This document shows, in pieces, positions 14,905-23,323 of a DNA stretch of 45,290 nt. The notes beneath the pieces were generated by a model. That model was not told the DNA's origin. It ran no database searches and was given only the letters and a program-made list of their open reading frames with translations. Position numbers and translations under genes: made by a program. Source of the DNA: an uncultured Verrucomicrobiota bacterium (GTDB taxonomy: Bacteria > Verrucomicrobiota > Verrucomicrobiia > Limisphaerales > UBA9464); contig CAIXUG010000025.1 of assembly GCA_903922605.1 (NCBI GenBank), positions 1-45,290 of the forward strand, given 5' to 3'. Positions within the stretch are counted from its first letter, which is position 1, and each line of letters opens with the position of its first letter.

Positions 14905-15666
14905 ATGAGTGCCCCCGTTCCACCAGATCGCACGGCCTGCAGCCCGTCCCTGCCCCGGACGGAGTTTCCGACCACGCACTGGACCCTGGTGACGCGCGTG
15001 CGGCACGGAGGCGAGGTGCGGCAGGCGGCGCTGGAGGAGCTATGTGGCCTCTACTGGTATCCGATCTACGCGTTCCTCCGGCGGCGCGGATATCCCCAGC
15101 ATGACGCGGAGGACCTGACGCAGGGCTTCTTCCTCAAGCTGATCGACGATGAAAGCCTAGCGGCGGCCGACGCTGAGAAGGGCCGGCTGCGCACGCATCT
15201 GCTCCATCACCTTCAGCGACACCTGGCCGATCACAAGCGCCACGCGGGCGCCCTGAAGCGCGGGGGCGGGCTGCCTGCGATCTCTTTCGAGGCAATGCAC
15301 GCCGAGCAACGCTATGCGCACGAGCCGCAGGATTCACGCGACCCGGAATGGCTCTTCACCCGCGCCTGGGCCCACGGGCTGCTGGACGGGGTACGCGAGC
15401 GGCTGCGCGAGGATTTCGCCGACGCGAAGCGGCCGGAGGCGTTTGACACCCTGCTGCCCTTCCTGCTGCTTGACGAGGACCCGCCGTCGTACCGCCAAGC
15501 GGCGGCGAAACTGCGCGCCACCGAGGTTTCGGTGCGTCTGATGGTCAGCCGGCTGCGGGCAAAGTTCCGCAGCCTCTTGCGCGACGAGGTGGCGCGGACG
15601 GTGGCCACACCCGAGGAGGCCGCCGCGGAATTTGAATGGCTCCGGTCGGTGCTCTCCCCGCCGTGA
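14905..15666 (+). CDS. ECF-type RNA polymerase sigma factor, kinase-associated
   Basis: 253 residues. N-terminal FPTTHWTLVTRV is the hallmark of the sigma factors paired with Ser/Thr kinases in Verrucomicrobia, Planctomycetes and Acidobacteria. Sigma2 region ~40-75 (YWYPIYAFLRRRGYPQHDAE, DLTQGFFLKLI); a linker of ~80 residues; sigma4 region ~190-235 (SYRQAAAKLRATEVSVRLMV, SRLRAKFRSLLRDEV) with the helix-turn-helix. There is no anti-sigma gene; the next gene overlaps it and encodes a transmembrane Ser/Thr kinase, so control by phosphorylation is likely (known for this ECF type, inferred here). Regulon unknown; the secreted proteins downstream or the divergent stress block are candidates. Confidence 0.9.
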   Translation: MSAPVPPDRTACSPSLPRTEFPTTHWTLVTRVRHGGEVRQAALEELCGLYWYPIYAFLRRRGYPQHDAEDLTQGFFLKLIDDESLAAADAEKGRLRTHLLHHLQRHLADHKRHAGALKRGGGLPAISFEAMHAEQRYAHEPQDSRDPEWLFTRAWAHGLLDGVRERLREDFADAKRPEAFDTLLPFLLLDEDPPSYRQAAAKLRATEVSVRLMVSRLRAKFRSLLRDEVARTVATPEEAAAEFEWLRSVLSPP

Positions 15667-18260
15667 GTTCATCCCCGACTCCCGCAACCCATGGTTCCTG
15701 GATCCCGCCGGCCTTGGAGGCGCTGCAGGCCCTGCTGCCCCAATACCGATTCCTTGCGCTGATCGGGCAGGGCGGCATGGGCGCGGTGTACCAGGCCATC
15801 CAGCTTTCGCTGAACCGGCCGGTCGCGGTCAAGGTGCTGCCCGCTGATCTGCTGACCGACGCCGAGGCGAACTTCATGGCGCGCTTCCGGCAGGAGGCGC
15901 TAACGATGGCCAAACTCACCCACCCCGGCATCGTGAGCGTGTACGAATCCGGTGAGGCGGGCGACCTGCTCTACATCGTCATGGAGTATGTGGACGGCAC
16001 GGATGTTGCCGGAATGATCCGCAGCGAGGGCCGGCTCGCCCCCGAACTCGTGGCGAACCTCCTGGGCCAGGTATGCGATGCGCTGGCCTACGCGCACCAA
16101 CAGGGCGTGGTCCACCGCGACCTGAAGCCGGCGAACTTGCTCGTGACCCGGGACGGTCGGGTGAAGATCGCCGACTTCGGCCTCGCCAAGCACGACGACG
16201 ACACCCTGCTGCAACTCACGCGCACCAATGTGGCCATCGGCACAATGGACTTTCTCGCCCCCGAGGCGTGGACGCCCGGCACGCCGCTCGACCTGCGGGC
16301 GGACCTCTACTCGCTCGGCGTCACGCTCTATCAGATGCTCACCGGGGACGTGCCCCGGGGGCTCTGGGAAATGCCCAGCGCCCGGGTGGGCACCGATCCC
16401 CGTTTCGACGCCATCATCGAGCGGGCCATGCAGCCCAAGCCGGCCGCGCGCTACCAGGCCTCCGCCGACCTGAGCCACGATCTGGCCCAAATCCGGTCCG
16501 GACCGCCGGTTTCGCCGCAACCAGCCGACCCGCCGTCACACCGGCCCGCCGCCTGGCGCTTTGCCTGGGGATTCGCCGCTTTGGCATTGGTCGCCGGCTT
16601 AGGACTCTTGCTGCAGAGAGTATTCCATCCCCGGCCCCGGCTGCGTCCGGTCCTGGGCTTTGATGGGAACGGACAGTACGTCTCGGTGGCTAACTTCGGC
16701 GCCATCGCCCCGACGAATGAAATCACGGTGGAGTTTTGGGCCTATGATCCGCACGGCGGCAAACAGGCGGTGTTCGCGCTGCAGCCAGATGAGGGTGGAA
16801 ATCGCCTGGGCGCCCACCTCCACTATCCGGACGGCGGCACCGTGTGGGACTTTGGCGTTCTCGGAAAAGCCGGACGCCTGAACGCGGAGCAGCCGCCCAA
16901 TTCGCTCAGCAATTGGGTCCATTACGCCCTGGTCGCCAGCGAGAGAGACCAGGCCATGAGCATCTACCGAGATGGTGTGATGTTCGCGAGCAAACTCCAC
17001 GCCGGCACGTTCAAGCGGGGCGCGTATGAGCTGCGCATCGGCGGCAACAGTGAAGCCTTTGAGGGTCGCCTGGCGGAATTCCGGGTCTGGAACACCGCCC
17101 GCTCGGCGGCGGAAATCCAGGCCGCCTACCGTCAGCCGCTTTCCGGCAGTGAACCCGGCCTGCTTCTTTACTACCCTTTCGACGAAGGCGGCGGCAGCGT
17201 GGCCACCAATCACGCGATGGCCACCGGGACCGGCTACAATGGCCGACTCGTGAACGCGCCGGCCTGGGTGCAATCGCCCGCGCCCGCCGAGGCATCCGTC
17301 CCCGCGCCGCCCATGGCCGGGCACGAACGCCTGGTCACGACGCTCTGGGACGATGTGCCGGGCTGCCTGCGCCGCGCGGTGGAAGGCGCCGGGCCGAACG
17401 ATGTCATCCGCTTCGCACCGGAACTGGCGGGAAAAACCATCCTGCTGACCGGGGGCGAAATCCCGGTGGCGCAGGACATCACCGTCGATGCCTCGGGGCT
17501 GCCCGGAGGCATCCGGATCGATGCCAATCACAACTACCGGCCCTACGATGGCAATGGCCGCATCTTTGCCCTCCGCTATCGCCGGACACTGCGGCTGGAC
17601 TCGCTGACGCTGACCAACGGCTTCGGCGACCGGGGCGGAGCCATCTTCACCATCGGCTTTGTCGAGCTGCGCAACTGCACGTTGGCCGGCAACCGCGCCA
17701 CCATCTCCGGCGGGGCCATCTACGCCTATTCAGGCGGCTCGGCCACCCTGACCGGCTGCACGCTGTACGGCAACGAGGCCGAAACCGGCGGCGCCATCTA
17801 TGCCGGGGTTTATTCGCCCTGCACGCTGACAAACTGCACGCTGAGCGGAAACCGGGCTGACAAGCAGGGCGGTGCCCTCATGGTGTACGATTCGCAGGCG
17901 GACTTGGTCGCCTGCACCATCTCTGACAACGTGTCGGCAAAGGGTGAGAGTGGCGGCCTGCTCGCCGACAGCGCGATAGTCACGCTGCACAACACCATCA
18001 TCGCGGGAAACACCGCCCCCACCAATCCCGACCTGGGCTATCAGGGGCTGAACACGTTAACCGCCATCGGCAACAACCTCACCAACGGAATGCCGCGGCT
18101 GGCTCCGCTGGGCGATCATGGTGGCCCCACCTGGACCATGCCGCCGCTGCCGGATTCGCCCGCCCTCGGCGCAGCCGGAGCCGGGAGCCCGGCGACCGAC
18201 CAGCGCGGCGTGGACCGGCCCGCCAACGGGGCCGACCTGGGGGCGGTGCAGGGGCGGTGA
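15663..18260 (+). CDS. Transmembrane Ser/Thr kinase with LamG and beta-helix ectodomain
   Basis: 865 residues from the GTG whose bases overlap the sigma-factor stop (GTGA); an in-frame ATG at 15636 is the alternative. Cytosolic Hanks-type kinase: glycine loop GQGGMG (35-40), VAVKVL lysine, HRDLKPANLL catalytic loop (~151), DFGLAK, and GTMDFLAPEAW. One membrane span at ~298-321 (FAWGFAALALVAGLGLLLQ). Outside: a LamG/concanavalin-like domain (~331-530; VLGFDGNGQYVSVANFG, GRLAEFRVWNTARSAAEIQA) and a right-handed beta-helix (~558-865) with repeated GGAIY / LTGCTLYGNEAETGGAIY / LTNCTLSGNRA coils, ending in the DQRGVDRPANGADLGAVQ signature. The ectodomain suggests sensing of glycan or surface polymer. 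Coupled to the ECF gene. Confidence 0.9.
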   Translation: MSSSPTPATHGSWIPPALEALQALLPQYRFLALIGQGGMGAVYQAIQLSLNRPVAVKVLPADLLTDAEANFMARFRQEALTMAKLTHPGIVSVYESGEAGDLLYIVMEYVDGTDVAGMIRSEGRLAPELVANLLGQVCDALAYAHQQGVVHRDLKPANLLVTRDGRVKIADFGLAKHDDDTLLQLTRTNVAIGTMDFLAPEAWTPGTPLDLRADLYSLGVTLYQMLTGDVPRGLWEMPSARVGTDPRFDAIIERAMQPKPAARYQASADLSHDLAQIRSGPPVSPQPADPPSHRPAAWRFAWGFAALALVAGLGLLLQRVFHPRPRLRPVLGFDGNGQYVSVANFGAIAPTNEITVEFWAYDPHGGKQAVFALQPDEGGNRLGAHLHYPDGGTVWDFGVLGKAGRLNAEQPPNSLSNWVHYALVASERDQAMSIYRDGVMFASKLHAGTFKRGAYELRIGGNSEAFEGRLAEFRVWNTARSAAEIQAAYRQPLSGSEPGLLLYYPFDEGGGSVATNHAMATGTGYNGRLVNAPAWVQSPAPAEASVPAPPMAGHERLVTTLWDDVPGCLRRAVEGAGPNDVIRFAPELAGKTILLTGGEIPVAQDITVDASGLPGGIRIDANHNYRPYDGNGRIFALRYRRTLRLDSLTLTNGFGDRGGAIFTIGFVELRNCTLAGNRATISGGAIYAYSGGSATLTGCTLYGNEAETGGAIYAGVYSPCTLTNCTLSGNRADKQGGALMVYDSQADLVACTISDNVSAKGESGGLLADSAIVTLHNTIIAGNTAPTNPDLGYQGLNTLTAIGNNLTNGMPRLAPLGDHGGPTWTMPPLPDSPALGAAGAGSPATDQRGVDRPANGADLGAVQGR

Positions 18261-18266
18261 GCGAAG

Positions 18267-18308
18267 GAAGATGGGAGAAAGGAGACGGGAGTTGGGAGTT
18301 GGGAAACA
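18267..18308. repeat. Heptamer tandem repeat (GGAGTTG family)
   Basis: Six 7-bp units in register, starting 6 bp after the kinase stop codon: GAAGATG, GGAGAAA, GGAGACG, GGAGTTG, GGAGTTG, GGAAACA. The rest of the gap to 18433 shows no gene. Confidence 0.75.
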
Positions 18309-18433
18309 TTGCCGGGCAGCTTCGGAGGTAAGCCGAGCTTTTGAGGTCCGAAAAATTCTTTCACTTTTTCTGACACAACGGGCGGCGGATTTCGAAAGGG
18401 GGCAGTGAACAGACCACCACCTTGCCGAAACTC

Positions 18434-20560
18434 ATGAAGCTATCCCGACTGCTCCTCACGGCCGCCGTCCTCGGCGGCCCCCTCACCACGGAGGCCCTCG
18501 CGCAGGGCACAGCCTTCACCTATCAGGGACGCCTCGATGATGGCGGCACCCCCGCCACCGGCCTTTATGACCTGAGCTTCACGGTCTTCAACGCCGCTGC
18601 GGGAGGCACCTCGGCCGGAGTCCGGACGCTCGACAATGTCGGCGTCACCAACGGCCTGTTCACCGTCACGCTCGACTTCGGGGCCGGCGTGTTCGCGGGC
18701 GCGCCGGAATGGCTGGAGATCGCGGTGCGGCCGGGCGCGAGCACGGGCGCCTACACCGGCCTGGCTCCGCGGCAGGCGATCACGCCCACGCCTTACGCGC
18801 TCTACGCCGGAGGCGCGAGCGCCACAGGCTTGACCGGGACGCTGCCCTCGACAGCGCTCGGCGGCACTTACGCGGGCGCGGTGAACTTCAGCAACAAGGG
18901 CAACACCTTCGCCGGCAACGCCGTCGGCCTCACCAACCTCAACGCCGCCAATCTCACCGGCACCGTGGCCGACGCCCGGCTGTCCGCCAACGTGGCCCTC
19001 CGGAACGGTGGGAACGCGTTCTCCGGCACGCAAACCTTCAACAACGGCAGCGTCGGCATCGGTACGAGCTCGCCGAGCGGGCAATTGCAGGTGAGCGATG
19101 GGACGGCGAACGGGAATATGGTGCTGCAGGCGCTGACTGGAGCGAACAGCGGATATGAATTCCTCGGCTTCAACGGGTATTTCAATGCGGGTCCAGTCCG
19201 CATCAATCCTGCGAAGGCGCGCTATCGCGTTCTCGCAGATCAACGGGGCTCGACCGACGCCTTTGTCATCGACACCTTCGACACGAGTAATGTCGGACAT
19301 AATGCCATTGGAATCAGTCCAAGCGGTAACGTCGGCATCGGCACGACTACGCCGATTGCACCGCTCGAAGTCTCCGGGGTGGATGCTGCGCCGTCGGTGA
19401 GTGCGAACAATCAGGTGTTGTCGGTGCGTAGCAGTCCGACTTTGATCGGATTGAATTTCGGACATTATCCCAACGGCTCGTATGCTTCGTGGATTCAATC
19501 GCAGCGGACTTCGGACAATTCCACTTGGGGACTGGCCCTGAACCCGCTGGGCGGCAGCGTCGGCATCGGCACAGCCACGCCGAGGGCAAAACTGGAAGTG
19601 GCAGGTGAAGCCTGGTTGACCAGTGCCGGGGACAACTATCTGAGCATCATTGGAAACGGCGGCGCCTCCGGTCTGGACCTGGCGACCGTGAGCGTCCCCG
19701 GCAACTGGAGCTCCAGTGCGGCGGTCAAGGACGCGGTCATTCGCAGCGTGAACGGGAAGCTGCATCTGCAATCGGGAGGTGGTGCTGCGGCCATCACCAT
19801 CGATCCGGGGAACAACGTCGGCATCGGCACGGCCACGCCGGGGGCCAAACTGGAATTGTATGACATGGGCACCTATGGATTGCGGGTTCAATCTCAGGCC
19901 GGAGGCACGCTCGCGTCTTTCGGGGCTGGCGGAGACTTCAGCATTGATGCTCCCTTTTTTGCCGGAGGGCGGCTCATGGTGAAAGAGTCGGGCAACGTCG
20001 GCATCGGGACGGCCGCTCCCGCCGCGAAGCTGGATGTGGTCAATGGCGCGGCAGGCGTGAACGCCATTGTCGTGACCCAGAGCGGGGACGGGGCGAGTGC
20101 CATCTTCGCGGAAAACACGACCGCAAACGGCTATGCCGGGTATTTCAAGGGGGCGGTCGGCGTGAGCAGCGAGATCACCTGTGTCGCTGTCAACCTGACC
20201 AGCGACCGGAACGCGAAGGAGAAGTTCAAGGCGGTCAATCCCCGCGAGGTGCTGGCCAAGGTCGTGGACCTGCCCATCACCGAGTGGCAATATAAGTCCA
20301 GGGATCAGCAACCGGCCGACGAGGCCCGCCACCTCGGGCCGATGGCACAGGACTTCCACGCGGCCTTCGCCCTCGGCCACGACGAGAAGCACATCACCAG
20401 CATCGACGAGGACGGCGTGGCGCTCGCCGCCATCCAGGGTCTGAACGAGAAGGTCGAGGAGACCCGCGCCGAGAACGTGGAACTGCGGCAGACGGTGCGG
20501 GAACTGAAGAGTCTCGTCGAACAGCTCAAGCGCAGCCTGCCCGCCCCCAAGGGCGAATGA
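18434..20560 (+). CDS. Secreted fibre protein with C-terminal S74 self-cleaving chaperone domain
   Basis: 708 residues. Signal peptide (LSRLLLTAAVLGGPLTTEAL AQG). N-terminal beta domain to ~130 (FTYQGRLDDGGTPATGLYDL, TPTPYALYAGGA). Then a long stalk of collagen-like/tail-fibre repeats with recurrent GxVGIGTxTPxAKLEL (at least five copies). C-terminal peptidase S74 domain from ~587: TSDRNAKEKF carries the Ser/Lys dyad (S and K five residues later), LPITEWQYKS, HLGPMAQDF, and a final coiled coil (NEKVEETRAENVELRQTVRE). S74 domains trimerise beta-helical fibres and cut themselves off; here the host protein is chromosomal, not phage. ATG 18434 is preferred over an in-frame TTG at 18422. The following protease gene begins 30 bp on. 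Confidence 0.88.
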   Translation: MKLSRLLLTAAVLGGPLTTEALAQGTAFTYQGRLDDGGTPATGLYDLSFTVFNAAAGGTSAGVRTLDNVGVTNGLFTVTLDFGAGVFAGAPEWLEIAVRPGASTGAYTGLAPRQAITPTPYALYAGGASATGLTGTLPSTALGGTYAGAVNFSNKGNTFAGNAVGLTNLNAANLTGTVADARLSANVALRNGGNAFSGTQTFNNGSVGIGTSSPSGQLQVSDGTANGNMVLQALTGANSGYEFLGFNGYFNAGPVRINPAKARYRVLADQRGSTDAFVIDTFDTSNVGHNAIGISPSGNVGIGTTTPIAPLEVSGVDAAPSVSANNQVLSVRSSPTLIGLNFGHYPNGSYASWIQSQRTSDNSTWGLALNPLGGSVGIGTATPRAKLEVAGEAWLTSAGDNYLSIIGNGGASGLDLATVSVPGNWSSSAAVKDAVIRSVNGKLHLQSGGGAAAITIDPGNNVGIGTATPGAKLELYDMGTYGLRVQSQAGGTLASFGAGGDFSIDAPFFAGGRLMVKESGNVGIGTAAPAAKLDVVNGAAGVNAIVVTQSGDGASAIFAENTTANGYAGYFKGAVGVSSEITCVAVNLTSDRNAKEKFKAVNPREVLAKVVDLPITEWQYKSRDQQPADEARHLGPMAQDFHAAFALGHDEKHITSIDEDGVALAAIQGLNEKVEETRAENVELRQTVRELKSLVEQLKRSLPAPKGE

Positions 20561-20590
20561 GCGAAATCCCGAGTCCGCAAGGAACCGCCC

Positions 20591-22594
20591 ATGAAGACAC
20601 CCATGAAAACCCCATCGGGGCCGGCCACCGCCCGGCAAGCGTCCAAACTGGCAGCGACCACGCTGGTCCTGCTGCTGCATTCGCTGCTGACCATTCCCGG
20701 CCTGGCTGCGGTCCCGCAAAAGCTGGGTGCCCACGTGCCGGCGGCGGTGGCGCGGGTGCTCCCCGGCGGGCGTCTGCCCGCGACGCAACGGCTGCAGCTC
20801 GCCATCAGCCTGCCTCTGCGCAATCAGGCCGCGCTTAAGCAACTCACCCATGACCTATATGATCCGAAGAGCCCCAGCTATCACCGCTATCTGACGCCGG
20901 AACAGTTCGCCCGGAACTTCGGCCCAACCGGGGAGGATTACCAGAAGGTCATGGATTTTGCGGGGGCCCACAGCCTGCGGGTGACCGCCACTTACACCAA
21001 CCGCGTGGTGGTGGATGTGGAAGGCACCGTCGCCGATGTGGAGAAGGCCCTGCACACGACCCTGCGGACGTATCCGCACCCGACGGAAGCCCGGCAGTTT
21101 TACGCGCCTGACGTGGACCCGTCGCTGGATTTGGATGTGCCCATCCTGCGCATTGACGGGCTGAGCGACTACGACCTGCCGCACCCGGCGTCCGGCGCCG
21201 GCTGCTGTGGTTCCGGGCCGTTGTCAGGAAGCAGTTTTCTTCCCACCTATGGCGGAACGGATTTTCGCGATGCCTACTGCCGGGCGCCCTTTGTGGGCAA
21301 TGCCACGCCGCTGACTGGCGCGGGGCAGAGCGTCGGGCTGTTCCAGTTCGCCGACTATAATGACAGCGATATCGCCGCCTACGAAAAGCAGTTTGGGCTG
21401 CCTAGCGTCAATGTCGTCCGGACACCCATCAATGGAGGGCATACAAATGACGACGGTGACGGCAACCTGGAATGCAGCCTGGATATCGAAATGGTGATCG
21501 CCATGGCCCCCGGCGTGTCGGCGATCTATGTGTATGAGGGAACCCATGCCGTTGATATCCTCTCGGCCATGGTCTCCAACCCGGCTGTGAAGCAATTTGG
21601 ATCCTCCTGGTCTTGGGGCGGCGACGGCACCGCCGAAGAACAGCTCTTCATCCAAATGCAGGCGCAGGGCCAGTCGTTTTTCAATGCCACGGGTGATACG
21701 GACGCCTACACCGGCGACATTCCCTATCCCAGTGACAGTCCAAGTATCACGGAGGTCGGCGGCACGGTTCTCGACATGACTTTATCAGGCACCTTTTGGG
21801 CGAGCGAAGTGGTGTGGAATCCGGGCAATTACGACACCAACAAGATGGGCTATGTCGGCAGCAGCGGCGGCAGCAGCACCCGCTTTGGGATACCGTCCTA
21901 TCAGGTGGCCAGCATCACGCCGGCCTTTAACAAGGGATCGCTGACCATGCGGAACATCCCGGATGTCGCCATGGTCGCCCAGGATGTGTGGATCGCTTAC
22001 GGCAACGGCAAAACCACTTCAGAGGGTGGAACCAGTGTGGCGGCGCCCCTGTGGGCGGGCTACATGGCGCTCGTGAACGAGCTGGGCGCCTCGATCGGCC
22101 GGTCCAGCGCCGGCTTTATCAATCCGGCCATCTATGCCATCGGCCAGGGCGCGGGGCAGGATACCTATGCCAACTGTTTCAACGACATCACTTCGGGGGA
22201 CAACAAATCACCCAACAGCCCGAACCTTTTCCCGGCCGTGAAAGGTTATGACCTGTGCACGGGTTGGGGCACCCCTTCCTACCCCTTGCTGAACGCGCTG
22301 TCCGGGGCGGAAAACGTCTATTGGGTGGACTTGACCGTGACTGACGCCCAAGACCCTTTTCCAAACGGGGACAAAGCCTCCCCCTTCTGGTATCTGATTG
22401 ACAATTATGTCGTGGACAAGCCCGGAGCGCTGGGCCGGGTTCCCGACGGCGCGCAGCTTGTTTTTGAATCAACGGGTTCGGGGTCGGACACCACGGAGTC
22501 GGACAGTGTCGTCAGCGGCACCGGCGTCACCCGAATTTCAAAAAGAGTGCGGATCAGCGCGGTTCCGGGCTTGACCGTCAAAATCAAGCCCTAG
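20591..22594 (+). CDS. S53 family serine-carboxyl protease (sedolisin / pro-kumamolisin)
   Basis: 667 residues. N-terminal hydrophobic export segment (AATTLVLLLHSLLTIPGLAA). Pro-kumamolisin activation domain ~50-195 (LTHDLYDPKSPSYHRYLTPE, QFARNFGPT, VVDVEGTVADVEKALHT). Catalytic domain ~220-580: Glu/Asp pair E294 and D298 in LECSLDIEM, oxyanion Asp D369 in ATGDTDAY, and Ser482 in EGGTSVAAPLWAG; the C-terminal Ca-binding part has GYDLCTGWGTPS. A ~90-residue tail of unknown function follows. Secreted endopeptidases of this family usually act at acid pH. Co-directional with the S74 fibre gene (30-bp gap, AAGGA before the ATG), so co-expression is likely. Confidence 0.92.
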   Translation: MKTPMKTPSGPATARQASKLAATTLVLLLHSLLTIPGLAAVPQKLGAHVPAAVARVLPGGRLPATQRLQLAISLPLRNQAALKQLTHDLYDPKSPSYHRYLTPEQFARNFGPTGEDYQKVMDFAGAHSLRVTATYTNRVVVDVEGTVADVEKALHTTLRTYPHPTEARQFYAPDVDPSLDLDVPILRIDGLSDYDLPHPASGAGCCGSGPLSGSSFLPTYGGTDFRDAYCRAPFVGNATPLTGAGQSVGLFQFADYNDSDIAAYEKQFGLPSVNVVRTPINGGHTNDDGDGNLECSLDIEMVIAMAPGVSAIYVYEGTHAVDILSAMVSNPAVKQFGSSWSWGGDGTAEEQLFIQMQAQGQSFFNATGDTDAYTGDIPYPSDSPSITEVGGTVLDMTLSGTFWASEVVWNPGNYDTNKMGYVGSSGGSSTRFGIPSYQVASITPAFNKGSLTMRNIPDVAMVAQDVWIAYGNGKTTSEGGTSVAAPLWAGYMALVNELGASIGRSSAGFINPAIYAIGQGAGQDTYANCFNDITSGDNKSPNSPNLFPAVKGYDLCTGWGTPSYPLLNALSGAENVYWVDLTVTDAQDPFPNGDKASPFWYLIDNYVVDKPGALGRVPDGAQLVFESTGSGSDTTESDSVVSGTGVTRISKRVRISAVPGLTVKIKP

Positions 22595-22628
22595 CGAGCG
22601 GTCCACGGAAAGCAATCCCCAGCTCATC

Positions 22629-23066
22629 ATGAAAACACTCATCTCTCGGAACCTGTTACTGCTCATATTCGTCGCGACGGTTGCCCACGCCCAGCCCTAC
22701 GCGCTGAACCCGGGCCGGGTCACCGCCGGCGGCGGCACGAGCGCCGGCGGCAGTTACGCCGTGATCGGGGCCATCGCCCAGTCCGAGGCCGGGGGCGCGT
22801 TGGTCGGCGGCACCTACGCCGTGACCGGCGGCCTGCTGGCTTTGCCCATCGCCGTGCAGACGCCCGGCGGCCCGATCCTCACCATCCGGCCTCGCACACC
22901 CGGCTTCGTCACCGTTTCCTGGCAACCCGCGACGGCGGGCTACGTCCTGCAGGAAAGTGCCAGCCTCAGCCCGGCCGCGTGGCAGAACTCGGCGAGCGGG
23001 GCCCAGAATCCCACCGTCATTGCTACCGGCCTGGCGCGTAAGTATTACCGCCTGAACAAACCGTAA
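22629..23066 (+). CDS. Small secreted protein of Verrucomicrobial type
   Basis: 145 residues. Signal peptide (LISRNLLLLIFVATVAHA). Gly-rich middle with two related segments (VTAGGGTSAGGSYAVIGAIA and GGALVGGTYAVTGGLLAL). C-terminal beta-sandwich-like repeat VTVSWQPATAGYVLQESASL with WQNSA and KYYRLNKP, a motif common at the ends of secreted proteins in this phylum. Function unknown. It follows the protease by 34 bp and is closed by a strong terminator, so it is probably the last gene of the sigma-kinase-fibre-protease run. Confidence 0.75.
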   Translation: MKTLISRNLLLLIFVATVAHAQPYALNPGRVTAGGGTSAGGSYAVIGAIAQSEAGGALVGGTYAVTGGLLALPIAVQTPGGPILTIRPRTPGFVTVSWQPATAGYVLQESASLSPAAWQNSASGAQNPTVIATGLARKYYRLNKP

Positions 23067-23097
23067 GCGCTGCCGCCTGCCCCCGACAACCAACGCA

Positions 23098-23130
23098 ACG
23101 GCCCCCGGCAACGGGGGCCGTTTACTTTTC
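23098..23130 (+). terminator. Intrinsic terminator
   Basis: A perfect 10-bp stem ACGGCCCCCG / CGGGGGCCGT with loop GCAA, followed by TTACTTTTC. It ends plus-strand transcription after the small secreted protein. Confidence 0.85.
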
Positions 23131-23150
23131 AGCTCCAGCTCATGAAGTCA

Positions 23151-23301
23151 GAGCGCGGACCGCCTGGTCCGCCAGCCGGGCCAGCGGCTCGAGCCACGTC
23201 GGGGGCTTCGCCCGGCCATTTCACCGTTGGGTGAGACCCCTAGGCGAACAGAAAATCGGTTCAGATAGGCACAGTTCACGCGGACCAGGCGGTCCGCGCT
23301 C
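23151..23301. repeat. MITE-like element with 22-bp perfect inverted ends
   Basis: GAGCGCGGACCGCCTGGTCC-GC at 23151-23172 is exactly inverted at 23280-23301, giving a 151-bp element. Each end is itself a hairpin (GCGGACC-GCCT-GGTCCGC). The interior has no ORF. It lies between the convergent terminator of 22629-23066 and the end of the GH-A gene. No target-site duplication is obvious. Confidence 0.75.
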
Positions 23302-23323
23302 CGTTTAACTGAATCGTTCCAGC

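Noticed and set aside
18440-20851. 803-codon open frame opposite the S74 fibre gene
   Set aside because: Antisense shadow of a repeat-rich gene; Arg/Ala/Gly-rich with no recognisable motif.
18434-22594. Prophage remnant (S74 tail-fibre domain, with the CII-like regulator at 4056)
   Set aside because: No terminase, capsid, portal, tail or integrase genes; the S74 protein has a Sec signal peptide and both genes sit in ordinary chromosomal context.
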